Source of the DNA: Yamagishiella unicocca
Lineage: Eukaryota > Chlorophyta > Chlorophyceae > Chlamydomonadales > Volvocaceae
Direction: 5' to 3'
DNA length: 64,000 bases
Assembly (NCBI GenBank): GCA_003116995.1
Contig: BDSL01000004.1
Coordinates: 992,001-1,056,000 of the forward strand
Part shown: positions 1 through 11,707 of the stretch, in pieces
Layout of the letters: each line of letters opens with the position of its first letter
How positions within the stretch are numbered: position 1 is the first letter of the stretch
Program-made: the position numbers and the translations under genes
The notes under the pieces: generated by a model
Told to the model about the DNA's origin: nothing
The model's database searches: none
Seen by the model: only the letters and a program-made list of their open reading frames with translations

Positions 1-242
1 TGGTGGGCCCATCGCGGCATGCCCCCCGGCACCGCTGCTACGCCCCACCATGTCCTTCCACGCCCTGGCCTTCCCGCGAAGGAGGCCTTATGCAAAAGAG
101 GCTGCGGCATGCGGGAACCTTGTGCGCCGACGTTTCACTTGTGCAGCATGCATCGTGCAGTAGCTCCGCAAAGACCCATGTCATGCACTTCACGTGGGAG
201 CTCGCAAACTGGGTAACCTGTGAAGGCACTCCCGCCGCGCAC

Positions 243-365
243 CTCCAAGAGGCAGTGGCCCCGGGCATCTAGCGCTCTCTTGAGCTCCAGCATATAACGA
301 TACTGCTCAGGGTATATGTACTCGTATGGGAAGTACACCGTGAGGCCCTCCAGATTGAACTTCAT
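243..365 (-). CDS. XPD: XPD/ERCC2-type TFIIH helicase, first coding exon (gene continues past the left edge)
   Basis: The 41-residue exon starts [20 protein letters not shown] and continues through [14 protein letters not shown] to LLE. This is the conserved N-terminus of XPD/Rad3 helicases, the 5'-3' DNA helicase of the TFIIH core used in nucleotide excision repair and transcription initiation. The start ATG is at 365 and the exon is 123 nt, ending in phase 0 at a GTGCGC donor (242). In the family the next residues are the Walker A stretch (MPSGTGKT). I do not find it in bases 1-242 on the minus strand, so that exon must lie outside the window; bases 1-242 would be intron 1. The promoter lies to the right and is shared with or adjacent to a small plus-strand gene. 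Identification rests on sequence familiarity over 41 residues, which are very highly conserved. Confidence 0.88.
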
Positions 366-1321
366 GGCGCCTGCGGGCGCGGCAGCGCTGCCGCTGCTCG
401 CGCCCAATCGCAGCGATGCTACTTGCGCTCAATCGTACTGTTAACGTTTAGGATGCGATACAACATGTTGGGGTGTGACGCATATCGGTAAGTTCCCTGA
501 CGCTTATGAAAGAATGTTTCCGTCTGCCCTTTGATTTCAACATCAATAATTACCGCTGCTACAGGTTAGGATTCACAAGAGTTCATGGAAGAAAGAGGCG
601 GCATGTGCTGCGCATGCTGCGAAATACGGCCAATGCGTAGCCGAACCATGGGCCTTTAGAGGCCGAACCATGGCACCATATCATTTTGCAGATACATTGG
701 CCTTGACCCCTAAATATGCACGATGACTGGGCAGAAATGCTGGCTATGCTGTGGAAAACATAATCTGGAGAAAATGGCCCCTTGCGTCCGTTGTGACGCC
801 ATAAGAGGTGTCCAAACCCTGGACGCCTTACATGTAAGTATTGGGTGGGCAATCAAAGAATGCTCAGGCTCCGGCGGGATCGGGCAGGCTTCAACCCGAC
901 TGGGTGCTCCAACCAGCTTGTCCGCGCACAAGTACTAGCTGTCCATTGTGCAGCTAAGTTAAGCCTTACCTGTATTGTAAACGGCAGGTGAAAGACTTCC
1001 CAAGTTCCCATACAGGGCCGTCAATGCAGTTGAACGACAATGGACGAGCTGGAAATGCGTGCAAGTATACAATCGCTACCGTAGCACGACAGCAAGCAGG
1101 TTCTACATAATTGTGTTGGCTAACCGGTTCACTTGGGTCGAGCACGGTTCACTTTGGTCGAGCACTAAGAATTCATTAATTGACGTTCCAGGTCCCTGTC
1201 ACCAATTGTCGTCTCGGTTGCCAAGGTAATTGACTTGTAATTGGCGTCGATGCATAGATGTTTCGGACGGCGCCGTCACGCATATGCGGCTTGCGTGCAC
1301 AGGCTTGCTCAACCCACAACA
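366..1321. promoter_or_regulatory. Intergenic region between divergent XPD and a small plus-strand gene; presumed 5' regions
   Basis: No convincing coding exon is seen here. The stretch separates two divergently oriented genes, so it must hold both 5' untranslated regions and promoters. A short near-duplicate occurs at about 1126-1161, where two copies of a motif like GGTTCACTTGGGTCGAGCAC follow each other. No clear TATA box could be assigned. A TGTAA at about 1236 would be a polyadenylation signal for plus-strand transcripts, but no plus-strand gene is seen upstream of it. Confidence 0.45.
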
Positions 1322-2451
1322 ATGCTCAGCGGCGCGACGGCTTCGCGTCCGTCGGTGTCATGCCGGCAAGCCATAAAAACCATGGCTATTTCCGCGCCTA
1401 TCAACCCGAGCAAGGTGGGCTATGAAGTTTTGGGAGATTTCGATCCCAAAGGCGTTGACGTCAGATGCGGTTACCTGTTCTTGGCTTGGTTAACGCTGAG
1501 GCGCTATTTTCAACTTAAGTGATACGCTACTGACACCTTTCTTTATTTGAGCTTGCTGTATTGACTGAAATGGGGCAAAACCAATCGTAACGCCGACGCG
1601 CCCCTCGCCCCCTTCGGTCCCCACATGCCAACCCCAAAATTTCGCATGGTTTCAGCAGGGTGGATCCAATGGTGGCGGACCTCATCGTGTCCTGGCCGTT
1701 CAGGTGGGCTCTTAGATGAAAACACCGTGCTCGCTGGTGAATTGCCGGTTCACGGGGTATATTTCCACATTATCCACGTTTACCTTATCCACGCACGCTC
1801 CATATCGATGGACCGTCACCGTTGCTCGTGCGGGACATGCACGTGCAATGCTTTATGTGCTCCTCCCAAACGCGTTTGTCGGTCTCATACTTCCCTTACC
1901 GTACGCGGGCTCGGTATGGGTCTATCAAATCCTTATCCGCAACCTCGCTCGCCGTGGCTCACCCGAATTGTACATCGGCCTGCTGTTCGTCTCATCCTCC
2001 CTTCCCCCTCCCTAAATCGAATGACAGACGACAATTGACGACATCAACAAGGCGCTTGCAGCCTGCATCAAACAGGCTGGCGACCTGAACTCCTTGGAAC
2101 GGATCAATAAGGTTGGTACATGGTAATATGCAAGGGCGATTGGTGGCGCGTCTTACTCATGTGTCATAGATTACCACGAGCCGTGCTCATGTGTGATCTG
2201 TGCAAGGTCTGTCTGCAGCATCCTTTCGTGGCTTACGGTATACTACAAGGGCTGGGGGGCTGGAATTTGCGGACCGCTGTTCAGACACACTTTGTCATTT
2301 AATCCGGGTGCTGTACCGAGTATTGTCAGCTCAAACCATGCTGTGCGATGCCCGTAGACTGATTATACACCATCCCGGGTGCCCTCTCTAACAGGATATC
2401 GGCAAGGAAATCTCGAAGATTGCCCAAGATCGTTTCAGCAGCAAGTTTTAG
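1322..2451 (+). CDS. Small unknown protein, possibly organelle-targeted (three or four exons)
   Basis: Model: exons 1322-1414, an optional 45-nt exon at 1659-1703, then 2028-2111 and 2395-2451. All are phase 0 with good donors (AAG|GTGGGC, CAG|GTGGGC, AAG|GTTGGT) and AG acceptors. The protein is about 77 residues, or 92 with the optional exon. The N-terminus (MLSGATASRPSVSCRQ) is rich in Ser/Ala/Arg and lacks acidic residues, like a plastid or mitochondrial transit peptide. The mature part is a charged amphipathic helix-like stretch (TTIDDINKALAACIKQ, then LERINKDIGKEISKIAQDRF) ending SSKF. The start is uncertain: in-frame ATGs lie at 1250, 1322 and 1382, and the last has the best context (ACCATGG). 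I do not recognise the family. A TGTAA polyadenylation signal occurs at 3036-3040. Coding nature is inferred from codon quality and consistent splicing, not from homology. Confidence 0.5.
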
Positions 2452-3035
2452 CCACGAGAAGGTGGCTATCTGCGCCATGCTGGTAGCAAAATGGCCCAGA
2501 AAGGACATCCATGACGCTTGCCAGAGCGTTGACTGCATGGTTCGCTGGATTTGTTGACATTCGAGGATTTTGTTGCGCTGGCCCACTTATTGATACCATT
2601 GAGCGCGGCCGCGTGTTGTTACAGCTATTGCTGTGGAGTGTCTCGTTCGCGCAGTTTCTCCGTTGCAGGTTGTTTGTTACCGCTTATGGTTATTACCACG
2701 GTGGGAACACTGGCTGCGACGTGTCGTATCGTTCAATTAGTCCTGACGACCTTGTGCCCAACATGCGCCTGGACAGGTAATGCAGACGACCAGTACATTA
2801 CAGGAGAAAACATATTTAAGTAATGTTTCGAGGGTATGGGGCTCTGCAAGGGGATCTTTCTTGGGAGACGTGGTTAAACAGGGGGTATCAGTGGGATATC
2901 TCCTGGATATCTCCCCTGTGTTTTATATTCTCAAGGAAGATATCTCGGCGGCCTTCCATTCCTGGAGATGTTGCCTGACCAACAGAAGGCACTTATGTTC
3001 AGCGGTATAATTGGGTAGCTTTTACGCAAGCCCTG

Positions 3036-3040
3036 TGTAA
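3036..3040 (+). terminator. TGTAA polyadenylation signal, probably of the small upstream gene
   Basis: TGTAA is the standard volvocine polyadenylation signal. It lies about 585 bases after the TAG at 2449-2451 and 167 bases before the PrimPol start. The 2452-3206 stretch contains no recognisable exon and is taken as 3' UTR plus the PrimPol promoter and 5' UTR. Confidence 0.4.
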
Positions 3041-3206
3041 TCTTGACATGTTCAGTGCAAGCCCGCCGTTCGCCATCAGATCCGAATTGAATCCACTTTC
3101 TATATGTTCGTCTGAAGCAACCGCTACTGAAAGGATACGCATGCATCAATAGCTCTCGTTAATACGCAGCAGTTTATCTAGGTTTCATCCCCAACAAGAC
3201 AGCTTC

Positions 3207-6200
3207 ATGCAAAACGCTGTGCTGCCCGCAAAGCCCGCCGATTACGAGGAATTCACACAAAAGCTTACATCCTTGCAGAAGATTTCATTGGACAGTACCA
3301 AAATCAAATGCGATCATAATTTGCTTGGGCAGTCCGGCTCGGGTGTCTTGAAACGGCCCAGGGACAGTCAGGACCCGCCAGGAAAACGCGCGAATTCCAC
3401 AACAAACACCAGGCCACCGGGAGCAGCGCCGCAGGTGAAGCCACAGATCAGCTTCTATACCAAGGCGGCCAAACCGGCTGCTGTATGGGATCCCACACCT
3501 TGTTCCGACGGCGTCCAAGCCAAAGATGCATGCCGTACCACGGTGACCGCAATTTCCAACACCCGCCGCGCTGTGGCCAACGACGGGAACAGCGCAGTAC
3601 TGCCCCTTGTTGGCGTCGCTACGCGTGATGGCAACGTCAAGGAGACCGCAGCAGTCAGCAGCGACTCGCAAGGTGGGTTCATCCCAAAGTGTACGCAGAA
3701 TATGCCAGGCTGTGTCCGCTCATTCATGCCGGTGGCGCCTTGGGGAACCGCACTCACATCAGTCGTTGGCTTGCAGCGCCAAGAGATGCGGACATTGGAA
3801 TCATTGCGAGCGCCTTAAGTGGTGACAGACTCGGAGCTGGCGCAGCGGGCGCAAGCCGCTCGGGCGGCGGCGGTGATTCCTGGCTGAAGCCGGCCCGAGG
3901 TGCTGTACCGCGGGTCGAGTTTAGGCTGCAGCAGCAGGCGTTCGAGTTCCTTGATCAGCAGGGCGAGCCATGGCGCCAGCAGCTGAGGTGGGGCTGGGGG
4001 CCAGTGCGCCGCGTGTAGATCGTGGTTGTAATTCAGCATGGATCAAGCAGACCAGGTGTTTTGTACACGCGGATGGGTCCCAACATGAGGATATCAGCTC
4101 GTAGGGCCAGGTCGTGGTGCCAGCTCGTGGTGCCAGGTCGTAGCATTACCGGCGGCTCGTAGTGCTTGTACTAATACCTCGTAATGCTTGTACTGATACT
4201 TCGTAGTGTCAGCTCAGCTCATTGTTTTCGGCTCCCTAACGCTCTCTTGGTGGCTGGCTGCAACCCTAAGGTCACCCGCATTGTGATGCCGCCCACCAGC
4301 CACACCCTTCCAGCCGCCCTCTGCGCCTCTGATGGTCCGCCTCATGGTCCCCTTCTGCCTCCCAGGGTGTTTGGCAACGAACTGAGCGGGGACGGCAAGC
4401 GCCGCTTCCTGGTCGCCACACCCGACAGGCTGTGGGCGGATGACGTGGAGCCAGCAGCGCCCGGGAGCTGCCACCTGTACGAGATCATCAGGGAGGGGGC
4501 GCCCTGCCACCTCTACTTCGGTGGGTGCTACTTTTCACTCCGTCGAGCGCCCGCACGTCGGTCTATAAGCCCCATGTTGGAAAGGGCACTACCTGGCCAC
4601 TTCCCCGCATCCATTCTATCCAACCCTCGTCCGAGGTCGAAACCCACGAAACCCACCGTCCCCGCGTGCAGACCTGGAGTTCGTCCCCGACCTCAACCCC
4701 GGCCTGTGTGGCGACTCCCTGGTGGACTTGCTGGTGGTGCTGGTGGCGGAGGAGCTGCAGACAGCCTTTGGCATCCGCATGCAGCTGGCTGGACCCGCAG
4801 GACACCGGGAGCAGCCGGGGCAACAGCAGCAGCGGGAGCAGCAGCCGGCGCTACAGCCGGCGCCGGCGCGGCAGCAGGACCACGAGCAGGAGCAGGGGCT
4901 GGGGCAGGGGCTCAGCAGGGAGGCTGCATGCGCGGCAGACAGCGGTACGGCATGCGAGAGCAACGCAAGCGCTGGCGGCTGCGGTGTTGGGTGCTCCTCG
5001 GTGGACGACGGGGCCGTCGCGGAGGCGGCCCCGTCCGCATCGCCTGGTGCGGCAGCTGCCGGTGTGGTTCCGGAGCTGACAAGCGGCGGCGGTGTCCCCC
5101 CACGGACTGGCGGCCACCCCAGCGACTGCGACTGGGTGTGGGAGCTGTGCAGCACCACCCCCTCCAAGTTCTCCCGGCACCTGGTCGTACGCGTCCCGCA
5201 CTGCGCCTTCAAGGTGGGTCCGGAAGGCAATAACAGCGCGCGCCACTGTGCCGCAGGGTCTGCGGCTGTATGAATCCTAAGCGCTTTTACGCGCAACTCC
5301 AGGGAGGTTGCTGGCACGTGCAAGACTGGCGCACCAGGACAGCTGTCGCTGGCCAAAAAACCCCTCGTGGCCCTAATGAACAGACTAACGGTTGTCACCT
5401 CGTCCCGCACAGGACAACTTCCACGTTAACGCCTTCGTACGCCGCCTGTTTGACCGCATCGCTGCGGACCCCGCCCGCTTCGGGGCCTTCTTTGTGCGCC
5501 GCTCCGCTGACCCGGCTGACCCCCCCGCGCTGTTCATCGACCCCGCCGTCTACACGCGCAATAGGTGAGGCCGCTTCGCAGGACGGCGCAGTTGCACAGG
5601 AAATGGTTGGAGAGTGGTTGTAAGGGGAGTGGTTGCAAAGGGGGGGGGTCGCAAGCGGAAGATTAGCTGGGGATATCGCGGGTTCTAGCCCGTGGGAAAA
5701 CAGTCACCGGATAGTAGGACAGGGAGGCTGACGACTACTGCCCCTAGCATCACGCACCCTCCCTCGAGCTATGGTTTTCGGCACACGTGTATGTGCAGCG
5801 AGGGTTCCATTTTCCCGTCCTGGCGCACGTTCCGCGGACCGCAGGGCCTTCCGCCTGTACCTGAGCTCCAAGGCCGGCAAGACCGCTGTGCTGCGAGCCA
5901 CGCGGCGCTACGCGGTGGGAGCCCTCCTGCGGCGCCGCGGTCTGGCACAGAAGGCGAGCGTAACCCCCACGGACGAAGCACCGCATGGCTCGCTAGAGGA
6001 GCCGCGAACCACTCCTTCCCGGCCCGAGGAGCGGCGAATCACTCCAACCCGGCCCCAGGAGCCGCATGCCCCTGCGCGAGCCCCGGCCGCCCCGCCACCA
6101 GGTGCTCCAGACATCTGCCCGCAGGACATCCGCCCCCATGCTGGCGCACCTGGTTTGTCCAATCCAGCCAGCGCCTCCGCCCTCACGCCCGCTGCCACCG

Positions 6201-8099
6201 CCGTCGACAGGTCCGGAAGGACGCCGGTACCTCTTCCGCAGCCGGCCAGCAATGCCGCCGCAGCTGCCATCAGCTGCGGCCCGCCGGCGGCTCTGTCCTG
6301 TAGCCTGGCCGGCGCTGTGCGCCGCGCCGGCGGCTGCAGCGTCCCCGACATCCTCCTCGTCCCGCGGGAAGTGGAACGGCTGCTCGCGCGGGACATCTTC
6401 CTGGCGACCCTGGTAACTGCAGTGGGACGGGTTGACCGGACGCTCACCATGTACGGCGACGGCCGCGGCGGCGGTGGCGGGGACCGAGGCAGCGCCTCGT
6501 CCCTGGCGGAGTTCCACGAGGCCGCAACGGCGGCGGCGAGGGCTGGGCACGGCGGCACTGCCCTGGGCTTTCCGGGTATCCCGCGCCTGCCGCTCCCCGG
6601 AGGCAGCCGAGGCGCTGGGGGTGCCCGTGTGGGTCCAGACCATACGGGCAGCAGGGCCCATGGTGCGGCGTTGGCGGCTGGCGAGGCCTTCCGCTACGGA
6701 GCGTCGCCTTACCCTCACATCGAGCAATTCGTCGAGTCGGTGTGCTGCGAGGTGCGCGAGTCGGGTTGCCGCTGGGGCGTTTGGGATGCGCAGGTGCGGG
6801 TGGAGTGATCGTGGGCGCAAGGGCGGAAAGGCGCGGTTAACGCCTGGGGTAACGCACGTAGGCAGCGGGGCGGAGGCGGCGGAGGCGGCGCAGGACCGAG
6901 TCACGTGAGGAGGGGGGCCGGATGCAGTAAAGCACAGCGCTCTTCTGGAGGTTAGTGATGCTTCATTGTCTGATAGTGCGCCCTGGGGTCAAGTAACAAA
7001 TCAAGTAATACATGGCTTCAGGTAGCCGAAGCGCTGTCACTGTTCGTCGCTGCGATGTGGCCGAGGGCCCTAGCAGCAGCAGCACCCGCCGACAGCCGCA
7101 CCCGCATGCAAGGCCCGCAAGGCAGTACCGTATGGGCACCTTATCGATAACCACCACTCCGGCTCTATGCCCACCATCAATAACCACCACTCCGGCTCTA
7201 TGCCCACGACACCCAACTGCCCAACTGTCCTTTCGCCGTTACGGTCACCTCGCCCGCCCACATCGCCTACAGTCCATTTCCATTCCACTCAATAAACGAG
7301 CCCGCGTAATTTAGCATGGCTTACCCTCCCTGTTTGTCGCCGCTGGCGACGTTCCTCCCCGCAGGGTGGCGTTCAGGGACGTGTGCGCTCCTGGCAGCAC
7401 TCCCCCGCCACTGGCGCCCTCCTCCTCTCCATGCGTGTCAACCGCTGGTGTGCCAACATAGGGCGCCCGCATCGCTCCAACGGAATCTTCTACATGGGTG
7501 AGTTGGCCCCCACGGGTGCCGAACCCGCGGCGCGCAGGCAGGCAGATGGACGGGGCTGGTGGACGTTGACCGTGGGCGCGTGGTGGTGTGATCTTTGTTC
7601 CTGGTCCCTGGCCGACCTATCTGCCTCAATGGCGTAGTCCTCATCAGCGCGGTACGGGATGCCTGGCAATGCACATGTCTGACCTCTTTGACAGGGCAGA
7701 GCCAGTTAGTTTATGCGCTGGTGCCACCGCCCCTCCTTGCGCCGAACAGTGGACTTGAATGCCGGCGTCTGGTGCCAACGCTGCCACGACCCAGATTGCC
7801 GAGACTTCCGCTCCGCGCTCATGCCTTTGCCCAAGCACCTATGGGAAGCTTGCCAGCATCAGGGCGCCCAGCAGACGTCGCAGCAGCACCAGACGTCGCC
7901 GCCCCATCATCGTACGGGTGATGGGGCGGCTGCGGCTGCGCCACCGCAACAGCCGCCGGCGTCGCAGCAACAAGCGGAGCCTAAGGCTGGAGGTGCTCTC
8001 AACCCTGACGCCGACTTCGAGGATCCTGAGTATGATTATATGTGCGTACAGGCCCTCGAGCGTTTTGAGACGCAGATGGCGTCGACGGCGAGTGCGTAG
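3207..8099 (+). CDS. PRIMPOL: PrimPol, archaeo-eukaryotic primase-polymerase (DNA repriming and damage tolerance)
   Basis: Exons 3207-3672, 3777-3987, 4366-4520, 4672-5213, 5413-5564, 5845-6793, 7365-7497 and 7750-8099; all phases agree and give 985 residues. The catalytic motifs of the primase fold are visible: CHLYFDLEF (D278, E280), KFSRHLVV (S445, H447) and LFIDPAVYTRNR (D501), followed by AFRLYLSSKAGK. The C-terminal zinc motif is intact: C854, H861, C881 and C886, in RWCANIGRPHRSN and WCQRCHDPDC. PrimPol synthesises primers ahead of stalled forks in nucleus and organelles. The protein is much longer than human PrimPol (560 aa). The extra length is low-complexity insertions at about 310-430 and 540-780 and a divergent 240-residue N-terminus. 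The N-terminal two exons are less certain, resting on open frame, splice phase and the stretch FRLQQQAFEFLDQQ, which resembles the pre-catalytic region of plant homologues. The C-terminus is acidic and aromatic (FEDPEYDYMCVQALERFE). Confidence 0.9.
7147..7207 (+). repeat. Two-copy 33-bp direct repeat in the sixth PrimPol intron
   Basis: A 28-bp match beginning ATAACCACCACTCCGGCTCT occurs at 7147-7174 and again at 7180-7207. It lies wholly inside the intron 6794-7364. Confidence 0.8.
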
Positions 8100-8760
8100 G
8101 TGGCCGGAGGGAGGATGAATACAGCAAGAACCGCGACCGCAGGCATAGGGGCCGGGACGCACCACCGGGCGAGTTGGCGCAAGCCCGCGCTGCGAAGATT
8201 AGGTCTGAGAGGAGAGGAGGGCACGCGTGGCATCGAAAACGGCGCAGTGACGTCAGCCTTACGGCTTTGTAGTTGTGTTGGCAAAGAATTAGTTGCAGGC
8301 GGCATGGTGTGGGCGACCTACTGCAGTGCGTCTATTAGTAGGCCACGCGGGGCAGCAAGGAGGGCATAGTGTACCGGTATGGTCGTTACAGAATGAAAAG
8401 GTAGGGGTTGGCTTGACGTAGGATGGCATGGTGGGCATTGGACGTGGGCACTCAGGAACGTGGCTCTGGTAGCTGCAAGCTCTGCGACAAGAGCGTGGCC
8501 TTCGTGCTCGCTGGCACGGGAGGGTATACGGCTAAACGACGAGCGTGCAGAAGTACGCGGCCGTAAATGTTTTTTGGTGTTTGCAGCCCGCGGGGGGATA
8601 TGTTTCGGGGAAGCGGCTGGCCGGGTGATGCATTATAAAACACCGGCTGGTGTTGTAGTGGTTTGCCTTTGTTCCGGGGCACTTCGAGTTCTGTTTCTTT
8701 CGTTTCCTTCAGGGTCAGGCGATGTGCCCGATGGTTCTACCTTTTGGTCTGTGAACTCAT

Positions 8761-8765
8761 TGTAA
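8761..8765 (+). terminator. TGTAA polyadenylation signal of PrimPol
   Basis: TGTAA lies about 660 bases downstream of the PrimPol TAG (8097-8099). The stretch 8100-8760 shows no coding exon and is read as 3' UTR. The decayed LINE begins about 100 bases further on. Confidence 0.6.
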
Positions 8766-8864
8766 CTGCTACTACTACTACGCTGATACGAGAGTTGGTA
8801 AGGTTACAGGGACCCAAAGTCCATTTTTTTGGCAGAATTACAGGGCTGCGCATGTTGGATTGAC

Positions 8865-10075
8865 TCAGTACATCTGTCCTGGCCACCCTGCGTGCTCGCG
8901 CCAAGCCCATGTCGGCCGACCTGGCTAGGGCTTTTGGGGAACCCCAGGTTACCGCCGCTGAAGTTGGGAAGGATCTCAATGCCACCTCACACTCCCCCGT
9001 GCATCTTCATCGCCCTTTGTCGGCCGTGGATTCGCGGATATAAGACCCCCCCCGGCCAAGTCGCCTGGCTGGGATGGCATCCCCGCCGACCTCTACCGCG
9101 CCCTGCGCGTCCACCTGGCGCCTGCACTGGCACATGTGCTTACAGCCAACGGAATGTCTGGGCGCTTTCCCGCTGGCTTTCTGGACGGCGTCATCACGGT
9201 GCTGTACAAGAACAGTGGTGACTGCACTTCGGCCTCCAGCTGTCGTCCAGTCAACCTTCTCAGCACCTGCTAGCGCCTCCTGCCAAAGGTGCTTGCCAAC
9301 CGGCTTGGCCCCCCCCTGGACACGGTCATTACTTATGGAGCTGTCCGCTTTCCTGGCTGGCCGCCTCATTCGGGCCAATATCCCTTCCTCGGACACCTTT
9401 CCCAGCTCATGGCTTAGCAAGGGCGCTCCTGCGTCCTGGCGTTCCTAAGTTTCGCTGTGGCCTGTGACACCCTGGACCGGGACTTCCTATACGCTGCCAT
9501 GGGCGCCATCAGCGTGGGCCCCGGCCTTCTACCTCATGCTCGCCAACACCCTGCCCGGCGCTCTAGTGGATAGTTCTCGGTCTCCCCTCGTCCATTTCGC
9601 TGTGAAGGTGCGGCAGGATTGCCCCCGATGGGTAGGGCGTTTTTTGGTGAGTGGGTGGTGCCCTGGGTCGCCGGGGTGTTCCGTCCCCAGCCCGTCGGTC
9701 CGGACTGCTGGCTGGTCCCACCGTCGTTCCGGCGGTGGGCCTTGGGGTGCCTGGGTTATTATATTTTGTCAGGACCTCGCCCATTGGGGCATGGCGGGGC
9801 TTCCTGATTTTCCTCTGTGCCTTTTGGGGTGTCTGTTGGATGCTGGCGCTGGCTTGTCGTACGGTGTGGTCTCGATATGGGCCCCCCTGCTTGTCCTGGG
9901 CTCGTTCGGCGTCTCTGTGTTTTACGAGGCTTTCCTGTGCCCTTGGGGGCGTATGCTGGGTTGCCCCTGGCTCTTGTTTGGTGAGGCCAACGTGGGTCCC
10001 TCTTCTTGCCCTGGGTTCGCCCGGGCTTGAGGACACTGTCGCGCAGGGAGTTTAGTAAACTTATTATTATTAACA
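8865..10075 (+). mobile_element. Decayed LINE (non-LTR retrotransposon), reverse-transcriptase and 3' end remnant
   Basis: Read across frameshifts and stops on the plus strand, 9050-9560 gives a recognisable L1-like reverse transcriptase core: GIPADLYRALRVHL, then GRFPAGFLDGVITVLYKN, then CRPVNLLSTC (a worn YRPI-LL motif), KVLANRLGP, and AVLAFLSFAVACDTLDRDFL (family consensus has an Asp-bearing FxDFxKAYDxLDR). The first palm aspartate position reads Ser, and in-frame stops occur near 9272 and 9413, so the element is dead. The 3' part is GC-rich and ends near a (TTA)-rich tail at about 10055-10075. It has no visible endonuclease domain, so it is 5'-truncated, as is usual for LINE insertions. 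Exact ends are approximate. Confidence 0.75.
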
Positions 10076-11421
10076 TGTTTGAGAGTAATTATCTCCCTGC
10101 GTGTAAAACTTTGTGCTGTTCGGTCGGTGAAGGCAGGGCCTGCGTCCGGCCTTGATCTTATCATAAGATCGTGTCTTATTATATCGTATTATTATGAGCG
10201 CGTATGGATCAACTCCAAGAAGTCGTGTACTGCCGGCTTGTCTTGGTTAGGTCGCTACGGAGTCTACGGTAATCTTGGCGTTTCGGGCTGTCGTATTTTA
10301 CCAAGCGTTGATATCTTGAATTTGCGCCCGGGGCAGATGCAAGGGCATGTGTTAATAATGAAACGTTAGCGTGCTGAAAGTTTTTGAAGGTTTTGGTCTT
10401 ATGACCAAAGGTTGTCCCACGCACGCGACGGGATCGCGCACGCCAGCCTCACGGCGAGCTGCGGCGAGTGTGGCACTCGCGGCCGCCCGTCAGGAACGCT
10501 CGTAGACTCCGCTTGCCTTCTATGGCGATTCCTTTATTCAAATAGTGCGAGCTCCCCTTATTGCCAATCCAAATATGGAGGCGGCCTCGATGTGGCCGGC
10601 GTATTCAGCTCGCTAGATCCCAGTGGCTATCTGACCGCCCTCATTCTCCTACAAGCTGATCAATGTTGACGCCCGTTGCCCGGTTTCAGGATATGATCTG
10701 AAGCCGTAATCCGTTAGGCGAAGCCTGTATGGAAGCCGCCATGCGTAGCAGGCCCGCGTACCTGTGTCCTCGCTGTAGCGCTTATCGACGCTTATCTCGT
10801 CCTCAGTACTTTGCAGTTTGAAACGCCCGCACGCCGACACTCAGCTCCCGGATGCTAAGGGTAACATATTATTATCTACTGGTCCCTACCCCCCCCCTTT
10901 TGGCACTTCAAGCTCCCGGCAACTCCATTGCCGGCACTCAGCTCCCGGCAACCCGACAAAACCCGACCCGGTTGCGGAACAGGCAGTAAAGACAGGTAAC
11001 GGCAAAGCATCCGTTAGCAATCGTTTTTGTGTTGCATCTGGTGGTCAGTAGGAAAGTCAAAATTGGCCGTCGGCAATCCGAACCGGCGTGCTACGGACCA
11101 TCCGGCCCGCGGGGCTGCTTGGGGAGGCCAGCCCCACGCAGCGCGCGACGGCAGGGACACCAGAACAACGCAGAGGGGGCAGGACGGGGTGGGCGGGCGG
11201 TCCTGTAAGCCGGCAGCAGCAGGGTCGGCCACCGCTAGAAACGGAAATCTGCTACCAATCTAACGGCGCTCTACTATGGCGGATACCGCCTCAAGCAGGA
11301 TGCGAGTATTACAAGCGTGCCAGAACGGCTGCAAGCGCGGAAGCGCAACCAGGCAGCGTCAGCCAACTAATCCTAATCATCTGAGTACGGCACAGCGCTG
11401 TATTGAGGACCAACGAGGTCT
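10076..11421. other. Intergenic stretch, no gene recognised
   Basis: Only short unconvincing open frames occur. Features noted are an imperfect palindrome at about 10152-10170 (8-bp arms around one base), an AT-rich patch (TTATTATATCGTATTATTATG) and a few copies of an AGCTCCCGGC-like word between 10840 and 10950. This is probably degraded repeat DNA between two mobile elements. Confidence 0.5.
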
Positions 11422-11429
11422 GGTGCGCG
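11422..11429 (+). repeat. Left copy of the 8-bp target-site duplication
   Basis: GGTGCGCG directly precedes the first base of the left inverted repeat; the same word directly follows the right repeat at 14347-14354. Confidence 0.8.
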
Positions 11430-11707
11430 CAGCTAAGTCTCCCGGTAAGGCGTCATACTCGGCATGGGATCATACGACATATGGCATGCCACATATTATA
11501 GGACGCCCCAGTCAAACTAACTTTACATTAAGGACTGTAAAGTCAAACGTTATATGCATGGCGTCCCATAATGCATATGACGCCAATATACATGGACGGA
11601 TATGTCGCAGTGCAAGCAGAACACTAGCACCAATTCTTGAAGCATAATGGAACTTTTTAATCTATGAATATTGACTGCGGTAATGTGTGATACCGGTAGA
11701 GACGTCC
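11430..11707 (+). repeat. Left terminal inverted repeat of the transposon
   Basis: About 190 bases from 11430 match the reverse complement of the right end almost perfectly. After a diverged 35-50 base stretch, matching resumes through the word ACTGCGGTAATGTG and GATACCGGTAG up to about 11707. Confidence 0.85.
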
